The notes below the pieces were generated by a model that ran no database searches, had not been told where the DNA came from, and worked only from the letters and a program-made list of their open reading frames with translations. Below are positions 1 to 7,078 of a stretch of DNA of 18,920 bases, in pieces. The first letter of the stretch is position 1. Each line of letters starts with the position of its first letter. Source of the DNA: Paraktedonobacter sp035294465 (GTDB taxonomy: Bacteria; Chloroflexota; Ktedonobacteria; Ktedonobacterales; Ktedonobacteraceae); the NCBI GenBank assembly GCA_035294465.1, contig DATGKW010000109.1:1-18920 (forward strand). The letters are read 5' to 3'. Made by a program: the position numbers and the translations under genes.

Positions 1-1
1 T

Positions 2-499
2 CTGCCCGAAGAGGCGATTGGACAGAGCGTGATGATGTTGAATCAGCTGTTGGCCGATTCGATCACCCTGTATCAACTGTATAAAAAGAATCACTGGCAG
101 GTAACAGGACAGACGTTTTACCAGTTACATTTGCTTTTTGATAAACAGGCAGACGAAGTGCATGATACCGTTGATCTGATTGCCGAGCGTATTCAAATGC
201 TTGGTGGTGTTGCAGCCGGGATGCCCTTTGATGTCGTCGAGCGCACAAAGATCGAACGCCCCCCGCTGGGGGTTGAGAGCATCCCGGCTATGCTTGCTCG
301 CACAGTGAATGCGCAAGCGACGATTATTCGCACCATTCGCGAGGGGATTGAACTGACCGGGCGCAACAAGGACTATGGAACCAATGACCTGTTGATGTCT
401 AATCTCCTGCGTATGCACGAGATGCATATGTGGTTTGTCTCACAACACCTCGTTGAAACTCCTGTGACCGGTGCGGGGAATGAACGTAAAGTGGGCTGA
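2..499 (+). CDS. dps: Dps family ferritin-like DNA-binding protein (5' partial)
   Basis: Dps proteins form dodecameric shells that oxidise and store iron, using peroxide, and protect DNA under stress. The frame is open to the left window edge and reads LPEEAIGQSVMMLNQLLADS, matching the start of the Dps four-helix bundle. The GTG at 29 is therefore an internal Val and the gene is 5' truncated by the window. Counting that Val as residue 1, the ferroxidase-centre residues H22, H34, D38, D49 and E53 are all present with the spacing of the E. coli protein (12, 4, 11, 4). The context NHWQVTG and ERIQMLGGVAAG is typical of the family. The C-terminus is short and lacks a long Lys-rich tail. A strong hairpin terminator follows, so this gene ends its own transcription unit. 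The family call is near certain; DNA binding in this member is not shown. Confidence 0.95.
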   Translation: MPEEAIGQSVMMLNQLLADSITLYQLYKKNHWQVTGQTFYQLHLLFDKQADEVHDTVDLIAERIQMLGGVAAGMPFDVVERTKIERPPLGVESIPAMLARTVNAQATIIRTIREGIELTGRNKDYGTNDLLMSNLLRMHEMHMWFVSQHLVETPVTGAGNERKVG

Positions 500-514
500 G
501 AAGCGGAGCGGGTG

Positions 515-558
515 TCACCGACGAAGGCTGCTGCCCTTCGCCGGTGATACTCCTTTTT
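515..558 (+). terminator. Rho-independent terminator after dps
   Basis: Arms TCACCGACGAAGG (515-527) and CCTTCGCCGGTGA (535-547) pair over 13 positions with one A-C mismatch and a 7-nt loop. A pyrimidine/T run follows at 551-558. It lies 16 nt after the dps stop codon. A second, A/T-rich hairpin, CTTTTTCC-ctgg-GGAAAAAG (553-572), overlaps the T run and could back it up or act on the opposite strand. Confidence 0.8.
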
Positions 559-648
559 CCCTGGGGAAAAAGATGATTTCTCGCTATTTCTTCGTGTATC
601 ACGAATTCTTATGCCGAAGAAAAATTAGCGCGAAGTCATTTTCCACTC

Positions 649-677
649 TTTTCATCTCAGCCTTTTTGGTGTACTAT
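649..677 (+). promoter_or_regulatory. Candidate sigma70-type promoter for the kinase-like gene
   Basis: TTTTCA (649-654) and TACTAT (672-677) are separated by 17 nt. Each resembles the -35 and -10 consensus at four or five of six positions. This would place the transcript start near 684, about 45 nt before the chosen ATG. It lies between the dps terminator and the next gene, as expected, but was found by eye only. Confidence 0.45.
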
Positions 678-729
678 TAGGCGCAAGGATGTGAGTAGAT
701 CCCGTTCCTGTAGTCGAGGAGGACATAAA

Positions 730-2403
730 ATGACGGTGGAAACACATGATGTGGCATTTTCGTTCGATCAACCGAGGGATGCCCGCCATCCCCTGCTTTC
801 GACGCTACAGCAACTGCTTAATCGTCCCCTGGAGAAGGATTCGAGGGCAACGGCGTTGCTGGGATCACGCCGCGTCCTGATTGTGGATTCCCAACGAGAG
901 CGAGCGCAGTATCTTGCTCAGCTCCTTGCTTCTGCCGGCTACCGACCGTTTGTGGCTCCTACCTCTCTGGATGCATATACGCTCTTTCTGCAAGGAACAT
1001 TTCATCCCTTTGCTATTATTTTGAGTGAAGATGGCGTGGCCAACAACCAGTTTTTCCTTACACGCCTGTCACAGCAGTTTGAGCAGCGTTATGACTGGAA
1101 AATACCCTTTATTCGCTTGCAAATGCCTCCTCCTCTCTTTGGGCCACGTGCAACCGAACCGCTGGCAGGTGGCCAGCGGCCCGTTTCGCCTTCAACTTCA
1201 CCGCTCAATCCGCCGAGTGGGGTGCTGACAGGCCCGTCTCGCGTGCAACCTGTTTCACCTGTGGCTGGACCTCGGTCTCCTGCTTTCCCCTCCGCCGGGC
1301 AGCCGGTTCGGATGCCGCCGCAACAGCCTCCGGTTTCCCCTTATCCGCCGGCTCAGACAGGCTCGCCTGCATCTGTTCACCCATCCTCAGGTTCTCTCAG
1401 GCCATCGGCGCCCGTTTCTTCGCCTCCGCCAACACCTTCGCCTGAAAGCCCGGTCCCTCGTGGAATATCTTTACATGGGCAAAACCGCCAGCGTGTTCCC
1501 CTACCTTCTGCATCTATTATGAAGTTTACCAAGAAGCAGTTCGAGAAGATTTCACTGGACGGTTTGAGCATCGGGCGTTACCAGTTGCAAACGCTGATCG
1601 GCGGCAACCCGATTGGCGATGTCTACCTTACCTACGATCGCTTGCGCGAACAGGATATCGCCCTGAAAACGATCCAGACCAATATGATCCCGTTCCACTT
1701 GATGGAGGGCCTGGAGGAAGATTACAATCTCTTCCAGCAAGAGTTCGATCTTCTCCAGCAACTGGACCATCCTCACCTTTCGCGAGTGATGAATATTGGG
1801 CGTTCATATATTAGTGGATTTCCATTCATCTATAAAACTATGCCGTATTATGAGCATGGTTCGCTGGCAAGCTGGCTGGCTCAGTTTCCCGGCAGGCTGT
1901 TCGCACCCTCGGAGGTGGCACGCTTAATCTGGCAAGTGGCTGATGCCATCCAGTTTTTGCATACTCGCGGCCTGCTCTACCAAAATTTTAAGATGACCAA
2001 TATCCTGGTGACAAACGAAACGCAAAATCTGGGTGAGCTTCAGGTCGTTCTGGCGGATCTGCCATTTGTGCAGGATGTGGTGAATCTACCCAAGACTCTA
2101 GAATCCTATCGCTATTTTGCTCCTGAGCAATGGGAAAACGAGGCGTTTACCTCCTCCGACCAGTATGGATTGGCGGTGCTTGCCTATGAGTTGCTGGTCG
2201 GTCGCGCCCCATTCCAGGGCAACTCGGCCTCGATTATGCAGCGTATGCACCTGACCAGGCCGGCGCCCGCGCCCAGTTCATTCAATCGATACATTTATCC
2301 CTTTATCGACAAAGTGATCCTGCGCGCACTATCAAAGCGCCCTGCTGAACGCTTTGATAGCGTTTCGGCTTTCGCCGCTGCACTCGAACGAGCCTGCAAT
2401 TAG
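730..2403 (+). CDS. Receiver-like / Ser-Thr kinase-like protein, probable pseudokinase
   Basis: The start is the ATG at 730, not the upstream in-frame GTG at 691, because GAGGAGG lies just before it (716-722). This gives 557 residues. Residues about 48-130 resemble a response-regulator receiver (RRVLIVDSQRERAQYLAQLL), but the phosphoacceptor region reads IILSEDG and looks degenerate. Residues about 150-265 are a Pro/Ser-rich linker. Residues 284-557 have the protein-kinase fold: a glycine-loop region GGNPIGDVY, the ATP-anchoring Lys K313 (IALKTI) and the APE motif at 464-466. The catalytic HRD is Y417-Q418-N419, so the catalytic Asp is Asn, and DFG is D443-L-P. Protein-kinase activity is therefore doubtful, and a scaffold or ATP-sensing role is more likely. 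No membrane segment is seen, so it is probably cytosolic. It stands alone; its partner is unknown. Confidence 0.85.
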   Translation: MTVETHDVAFSFDQPRDARHPLLSTLQQLLNRPLEKDSRATALLGSRRVLIVDSQRERAQYLAQLLASAGYRPFVAPTSLDAYTLFLQGTFHPFAIILSEDGVANNQFFLTRLSQQFEQRYDWKIPFIRLQMPPPLFGPRATEPLAGGQRPVSPSTSPLNPPSGVLTGPSRVQPVSPVAGPRSPAFPSAGQPVRMPPQQPPVSPYPPAQTGSPASVHPSSGSLRPSAPVSSPPPTPSPESPVPRGISLHGQNRQRVPLPSASIMKFTKKQFEKISLDGLSIGRYQLQTLIGGNPIGDVYLTYDRLREQDIALKTIQTNMIPFHLMEGLEEDYNLFQQEFDLLQQLDHPHLSRVMNIGRSYISGFPFIYKTMPYYEHGSLASWLAQFPGRLFAPSEVARLIWQVADAIQFLHTRGLLYQNFKMTNILVTNETQNLGELQVVLADLPFVQDVVNLPKTLESYRYFAPEQWENEAFTSSDQYGLAVLAYELLVGRAPFQGNSASIMQRMHLTRPAPAPSSFNRYIYPFIDKVILRALSKRPAERFDSVSAFAAALERACN

Positions 2404-2470
2404 ACCTCCTCCCCGACCGGCGGCTCCTCCTGCTGTTAAGGAGATCCCTGGTTAGTTGCCTGCTGAGCGC

Positions 2471-2500
2471 TTGTCATGATACCCTTCGGCAACGTACACT
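2471..2500 (+). promoter_or_regulatory. Candidate promoter of the acyl-CoA operon
   Basis: TTGTCA (2471-2476), an 18-nt spacer and TACACT (2495-2500) form a plausible sigma70-type promoter 65 nt before the acyl-CoA dehydrogenase ATG. It lies in the gap after the kinase-like gene, where no strong terminator was seen. The match was made by eye. Confidence 0.45.
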
Positions 2501-2565
2501 ACTCTTAACACGACGTGTCCCGTTTTTGTGAAGCAGAGAATCCTTCTTCGGAAAGGGAGTCGAGC

Positions 2566-3711
2566 ATGGATTTTGAACTGCCGGAGGAGCACCGGCTGGC
2601 CTACGAGAGCGCTCTAGCCTTTGCTCAGAACGAGATTCGCCCGCACAATGCTGAGATTGAACGTAGTGATGATTTCCCTCCGTGGATCTGGAAGCGTCTG
2701 GCGGCCCAGGGCTACACAGGGATTGCGATTCCCGAAGAATATGGAGGCAGCGGCGGAGATTTTTTAATGGCGGCTCTGGTGGCGCGAGCAATTGGGCGAG
2801 CGAACGGCGGAATCTCGATGTCTTTTGGGGCCCATCTCAATCTCTGCGCGCATAATATCCTGCGCAACGGCACAGATGAGCAAAAGGCAAAATATCTGCC
2901 AAAGCTTGTCAGCACAGAACTCATCGGTGGACTCGGCCTGACCGAACCCAATGCTGGTTCTGATGCTATGGGCATTCAAATGACCGCGCGCGCGACGTCT
3001 GGCGGCTACGTGCTCAATGGCACGAAAATCTTTATTACCAATGGGCCGATTGCTGGCCTGTTGATCGTCTATGCGAAAACGAAGCCGGAGGCCGGCAGCC
3101 GTGGCATTACTGCCTTTATCTTCGAGACCAGTACGCCCGGCTACCATGTTGCGCGCAAGCTGGAGAAACTGGGCATGCACGGCTCTCCCACTGGCGAGCT
3201 GGTTTTCGAGGACGCGTTTGTGCCCGAAGAGAATGTACTGGGCCAGGTCAACGAGGGTTTCAAAGTGGTGATGAGCGGGCTGGACCTGGAACGCGCTTTC
3301 TTCGCCGTGAGCATGGTAGGTGGCCTGGAGGCGGCGCTGGAGATCTCGTTAAAGTATGCCAGGGAGCGCGAGCAATTTGGCCAGCCCATCGCGAACTTTC
3401 AATTGATCCAGGCCAAACTGGCCGATATGTATACCGACCTGGAAGCCGCACGCCTGATGGCTCATCGTTGTATGTGGCTGGCTCAGCAGGGCAAGCGCGT
3501 AAGCAAAGAAGCGGCTGCTGCGCTGCTCTTCTCTGCGCGAGCCTCGATGCGAGCCGCCGACCAGGCTTTGCAGATTCACGGCGGCTGGGGTTATCTGACC
3601 GATTTCGAGGTCGAACGTATGTGGCGCAATGCCAAATTGGGCGAGATTGGTGCCGGTACCAATGAGATTCGCCAGCTTCTGATTGCCCGTGAGTTACTGG
3701 GAATGAGGTAA
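2566..3711 (+). CDS. Acyl-CoA dehydrogenase, isovaleryl-CoA dehydrogenase type
   Basis: An FAD enzyme that introduces an alpha,beta double bond into an acyl-CoA and passes electrons to ETF. The ATG at 2566 is chosen because GGGAG sits at 2555-2559; the earlier in-frame GTG at 2515 has no such site. The 381-residue length is normal for the family. Visible motifs are the FAD/substrate segment GLTEPNAGSDA and the C-terminal QIHGGWGYLTDFEVERMWRN. The usual catalytic Glu of the YEGT motif is replaced by GAGTNE (362-367). As in isovaleryl-CoA dehydrogenase, the base is expected at E242 in the GLDLER helix. This points to a branched-chain acyl-CoA such as isovaleryl- or citronellyl-CoA. It is the first gene of a four-gene operon with AtuA-type and carboxyltransferase genes. 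The family is certain; the exact substrate is inferred. Confidence 0.93.
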   Translation: MDFELPEEHRLAYESALAFAQNEIRPHNAEIERSDDFPPWIWKRLAAQGYTGIAIPEEYGGSGGDFLMAALVARAIGRANGGISMSFGAHLNLCAHNILRNGTDEQKAKYLPKLVSTELIGGLGLTEPNAGSDAMGIQMTARATSGGYVLNGTKIFITNGPIAGLLIVYAKTKPEAGSRGITAFIFETSTPGYHVARKLEKLGMHGSPTGELVFEDAFVPEENVLGQVNEGFKVVMSGLDLERAFFAVSMVGGLEAALEISLKYAREREQFGQPIANFQLIQAKLADMYTDLEAARLMAHRCMWLAQQGKRVSKEAAAALLFSARASMRAADQALQIHGGWGYLTDFEVERMWRNAKLGEIGAGTNEIRQLLIARELLGMR

Positions 3712-3715
3712 AACG

Positions 3716-5080
3716 ATGAGATCTGTGCGTATTGCCGGCGGCCTGGGCTTCTATGGCGATTCCTGGCGACCGATCAAAACCAGCATTGAACGCGGAAATG
3801 TGCAGTATGTAGCCTCGGATCATCTGGCCGAGCTAACTCTGGCAATTTTGCAGAAGGATCGCATGCGCGATGCCAACCTGGGCTACACACGTGACCTGGC
3901 ACCTATGCTACTCGATCTTTTGCCTCTGGCTCTGCCACGCAGGGTGAAGTTCGTGCTCAACGCTGGCGGGCTGAACCCGCTGGCGGCTCGCGAAGTGCTG
4001 CTCAACGCGCTTAAAAAGGCTGGCCTCAAGCTCAATGTTGGCGTAGTGCTGGGCGATTCGGTGCTGGAGCGCCTGGACGAGTTGCAGGCTGCTGGCGTTT
4101 CGCTGGCGCATATGGATACAGGCGAGGAGATCGCGTCTGTACGTGAAAAGTTGCTCTTTGCCAGCGCGTACCTGGGCGCGCGTCCAATCGTCGAGGCGCT
4201 CGACGCTGGCGCAGATATTGTATTGACCGGGCGCGTGGCCGATGCCGCGCTTTTCCTGGCCCCGCTGGTGCATGAGCTTGGCTGGAGGTGGGACGAGTGG
4301 GATAAGCTGGCGCAAGGAATCGTAGTAGGTCATCTACTGGAATGCAGCGGGCAGGCTACCGGTGGCAACTTTGGCGGTGACTGGCGCTCCATACCCGATC
4401 TTGCGCATATCGGCTATCCCATCGCGGAGGTCCGGGAGAACGGAGAGGCGCTGATTACCAAAGCTCCCGACACAGGCGGGTGCGTGAATTTCGACACGCT
4501 GCGCGAGCAATTGCTCTACGAAGTACACGATCCCGCGCACTACCTCACGCCCGATGTCGAAGTGGATATGACTACCCTGCTCCTGGAGGAGGTTGGCCCG
4601 GACCTGGTGCGGGTGAGCGGGGCGAGCGGACGACCCGCGCCTGAGATGCTCAAGATTGTAGCGGGCTATGCCGACGGTGTGATGGGGCAGGCCATGCTTG
4701 GCTATGCCTGGCCGGATGCTCTGGCTAAAGCGCAGGTAGCCGCGGAGATTATCCAGCAGCAGATGCGCGAGATCGGCCTGAAGAGCGAAGAAACGCTGAT
4801 CGAGTACATAGGTTATAACTCGATTCACGGTCCGCTGGCCGATTCTACACGCACTGAAGATCTCAACGAGGTCTACCTGCGCATCGCTGTGCGCTGCGCG
4901 GATCAGCGTGAGGCGGCGAAACTGGGCCGACTCTTTCCACCACTGGCGTTAAGCGGACCGCCCTTTATCGGCGGTGCCAGTGGAATGCTGGAGCCGCGCG
5001 GCCTGCTGGGCATCTGGCCAACCCTGGCCCCGCGCTCAGTTATCGAAGAATACGTTCGCGTCAGTGTGGAGGAATCCTAG
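3716..5080 (+). CDS. AtuA family protein (DUF1446, acyclic terpene utilisation)
   Basis: 454 residues, starting 4 nt after the dehydrogenase stop with ATGAGG just upstream as ribosome site. Family features include the N-terminal IAGGLGFYGDSW, the conserved VLTGRVADAALFLAPLVHE and ECSGQATGGNFGGDW. The family is named after AtuA of Pseudomonas citronellolis/aeruginosa, where it is needed for growth on citronellol and geraniol but has no settled biochemical role. Here it is split from a small AtuA-like partner encoded next door, an arrangement common outside pseudomonads, where single proteins carry both parts. Co-transcription with the dehydrogenase and carboxyltransferase supports a role in acyl-CoA carboxylation chemistry. 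No signal peptide or membrane segment is seen. Confidence 0.9.
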   Translation: MRSVRIAGGLGFYGDSWRPIKTSIERGNVQYVASDHLAELTLAILQKDRMRDANLGYTRDLAPMLLDLLPLALPRRVKFVLNAGGLNPLAAREVLLNALKKAGLKLNVGVVLGDSVLERLDELQAAGVSLAHMDTGEEIASVREKLLFASAYLGARPIVEALDAGADIVLTGRVADAALFLAPLVHELGWRWDEWDKLAQGIVVGHLLECSGQATGGNFGGDWRSIPDLAHIGYPIAEVRENGEALITKAPDTGGCVNFDTLREQLLYEVHDPAHYLTPDVEVDMTTLLLEEVGPDLVRVSGASGRPAPEMLKIVAGYADGVMGQAMLGYAWPDALAKAQVAAEIIQQQMREIGLKSEETLIEYIGYNSIHGPLADSTRTEDLNEVYLRIAVRCADQREAAKLGRLFPPLALSGPPFIGGASGMLEPRGLLGIWPTLAPRSVIEEYVRVSVEES

Positions 5081-5392
5081 ATGAAGCAACAGCTTGTGCA
5101 TCTGGCCCACGCCCGCTCTGGCGATAAAGGCAATAAGGCCGATCTCAGCCTCTTTGCCCCCGACCAGGCTACCTACGATCTGCTTGTCCGCGAGGTAACT
5201 GTCGAGCGTGTACAGGCCCACTTCAGCGGGCTAATCACCGGCAAAGTAGAGCGCTTCGAGGTGCCTAATCTGCTGGCTCTCAAGTTTGTCCTGCATGGAG
5301 CACTCAACGGAGGTGCCTCGCGCTCGCTGCGCAGCGACGCGCTGGGCAAATCGCTGGCTTCTGCGCTGCTAAGGATGGAGATCGAGATATGA
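5081..5392 (+). CDS. Small AtuA-like protein (AtuA C-terminal domain family)
   Basis: 103 residues. The ATG abuts the TAG of the AtuA gene, with GGAGGA at 5068-5073 as ribosome site. The N-terminus HLAHARSGDKGNKADLSLFA is the signature of the AtuA-like C-terminal domain, and the protein ends after the LRSDALGKSL segment. In longer relatives this domain is fused to the C-terminus of AtuA, so the two products probably form one complex. Its stop overlaps the next start by 4 nt (ATGA), suggesting translational coupling to the carboxyltransferase. Its molecular function is unknown. Confidence 0.88.
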   Translation: MKQQLVHLAHARSGDKGNKADLSLFAPDQATYDLLVREVTVERVQAHFSGLITGKVERFEVPNLLALKFVLHGALNGGASRSLRSDALGKSLASALLRMEIEI

Positions 5393-6921
5393 GTGGTAAA
5401 GAAGAACACCTGATAGAAGAGATCACGCGCATCAAAAAAGGAGGCGCGGAGAAATATCACGAGCGCAACCGCCAGCAGAAGAAGCTGTTTGCTCGCGACC
5501 GCCTCGAGCTCTTGCTCGATGATGGCAAGATCGAATTTGAGGAAGGCATGTTCGCGGAATGCCAGAACCCCGAATTGCCCGCCGATGGATCGATTACGGG
5601 CATCGGGCGTATTCACGGGCGTCCGGTGGCTTTCAGCGCGTCAGATTCCACCGTCAAGGCCGGGTCGGCGGGCGAGAAATCGGTGCAAAAAAGTTTGCGT
5701 ATTCAGGAACTGGCCATGCAGATGCGCATTCCTCTGTTCTACTTGATCGATTCGGCGGGCGCGCGCATTACCGATCAGATTCGTCTCTTTCCCGGTCGCC
5801 ACCAGGGCGGCCGGACCTTTTATAACCAGATCAAAATGTCGGGCATGGTACCGCAGATCGCGCTCATGTTTGGTCCCTCGCCGGCAGGCGCTGCCTATAC
5901 CCCCGCATTCGCCGACGTAGCAATTATGGTTGAAGGCAATGCCAGCGCCTATCTTGGCTCCCCGCGCATGGCCGAAATGGTCACGCGTGAGAAAGTCACG
6001 CTGGAGGAGATGGGTGGAGCGCGTATGCACTGCACAGTTTCCGGCCTGGGTGATTTCCTGGTGCAGAGTGAGGAGGAAGCTCTCTCGCTCGCTCGTGAGT
6101 ATTTCCGCTACATGCCACAGAACTACCTGGAGAAACCGGCCAACGTCGAACCCGCGCCCCCAGCCAGTGATCGTCCCCTGCGCGAGATTGTCCCAGAGGC
6201 CCAGAACAAGCCGTTCAATATGTACGATTTTATCGACTCGCTGGTCGATGGCGGAAGTTTTTTAGAGGTCAAGAGGCTCTTCGCGCCAGAGTTGATTACC
6301 GGCTTCGCTCGCCTGGGTGGGCGTGCTGTGGGCATCGTGGCTAATCAGCCGCGTGTCAAAGGCGGTGTGCTCTTTACCGATTCCTCGGATAAAGGCACGC
6401 GCTTTGTCAACATCTGCAACGCCTTTAACATTCCGCTGCTCTTCCTGGCCGATGTCTCCGGCTTCATGATCGGCTCAGCGGTCGAACGTTCCGGCATTAT
6501 CCGTCACGGGGCCAAGTTTATCGCGGCCGTCTCGCAGGCTGTTGTGCCCAAGATCTCGGTGATTGTGCGCAAGTGCTATGGAGCGGGCCTGTATGCCATG
6601 GCCGGGCCAGCTTTCGGTACTGATGCTGTCATTGCTCTGCCCACTGCACAGATTGCTGTGATGGGACCGGAGGCCGCGATCAACGCCGTTTTTGCTAACC
6701 AACTGGCCGCGTTGCCCGCAGAGGAGCGCGAGGTTTTTCGCAAACAGATGGAGGCCGAATATGCGCGCGATATCGATATTTTTCGTCTGGCCTCAGAACT
6801 TATCGTTGATACTATCACGCCGTTTGAGGCCTTGCGCGACGAGCTGATTGCCCGCTACAACGTCTACTCGACTAAAGAGGAGCGCTTCTCCGAGCGGCGC
6901 AATCCGATTTATCCTGTCTGA
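5389..6921 (+). CDS. Acyl-CoA carboxylase, carboxyltransferase (beta) subunit
   Basis: This subunit moves the carboxyl group from carboxybiotin to an acyl-CoA. Its 510 residues span both crotonase-fold halves of the family. The first half carries the CoA/oxyanion region LIDSAGARI and GPSPAGAAYTPAFADVAIMV with EEMGGARMHCTVSG. The second half carries VKGGVLFTDSSDKGTRFVNI, LADVSGFMIG and the oxyanion turn RKCYGAGLYAMAG. The pattern is closest to methylcrotonyl-, geranyl- or propionyl-CoA carboxylases; which one cannot be fixed by eye. The AtuA neighbours and the isovaleryl-type dehydrogenase favour a branched enoyl-CoA. The start codon overlaps the preceding stop. A functional enzyme also needs biotin carboxylase, absent from this window, and a biotin carrier, which appears alone at 15277-15489. 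Confidence 0.93.
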   Translation: MSGKEEHLIEEITRIKKGGAEKYHERNRQQKKLFARDRLELLLDDGKIEFEEGMFAECQNPELPADGSITGIGRIHGRPVAFSASDSTVKAGSAGEKSVQKSLRIQELAMQMRIPLFYLIDSAGARITDQIRLFPGRHQGGRTFYNQIKMSGMVPQIALMFGPSPAGAAYTPAFADVAIMVEGNASAYLGSPRMAEMVTREKVTLEEMGGARMHCTVSGLGDFLVQSEEEALSLAREYFRYMPQNYLEKPANVEPAPPASDRPLREIVPEAQNKPFNMYDFIDSLVDGGSFLEVKRLFAPELITGFARLGGRAVGIVANQPRVKGGVLFTDSSDKGTRFVNICNAFNIPLLFLADVSGFMIGSAVERSGIIRHGAKFIAAVSQAVVPKISVIVRKCYGAGLYAMAGPAFGTDAVIALPTAQIAVMGPEAAINAVFANQLAALPAEEREVFRKQMEAEYARDIDIFRLASELIVDTITPFEALRDELIARYNVYSTKEERFSERRNPIYPV

Positions 6922-6923
6922 TA

Positions 6924-6952
6924 CTCCTTTCGCTAGCAGCGAGGAGATTTTT
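6924..6952 (+). terminator. Rho-independent terminator of the acyl-CoA operon
   Basis: CTCC(TT)TCGCT (6924-6934), loop AGC, then AGCGAGGAG (6938-6946) forms a 9-pair stem with a two-base bulge, followed directly by ATTTTT (6947-6952). It starts 3 nt after the carboxyltransferase stop codon and closes the operon. Confidence 0.75.
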
Positions 6953-7078
6953 CCTGCGTCCAACCCGCTTGCTCGTTTTTCCCTTTTGAGAGAGATGAGT
7001 AGAGGCGGGCTGTCCAGATGCATTTTCTGAATGCAGCGAGTACTTCCTGGGCAAGGACCGCTTGATCAAACAGGATCG

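Noticed and set aside
29..499. Taking the GTG at 29 as the Dps start codon
   Set aside because: The frame continues to the window edge with family-like residues (LPEEAIGQS), so the start lies outside the window.
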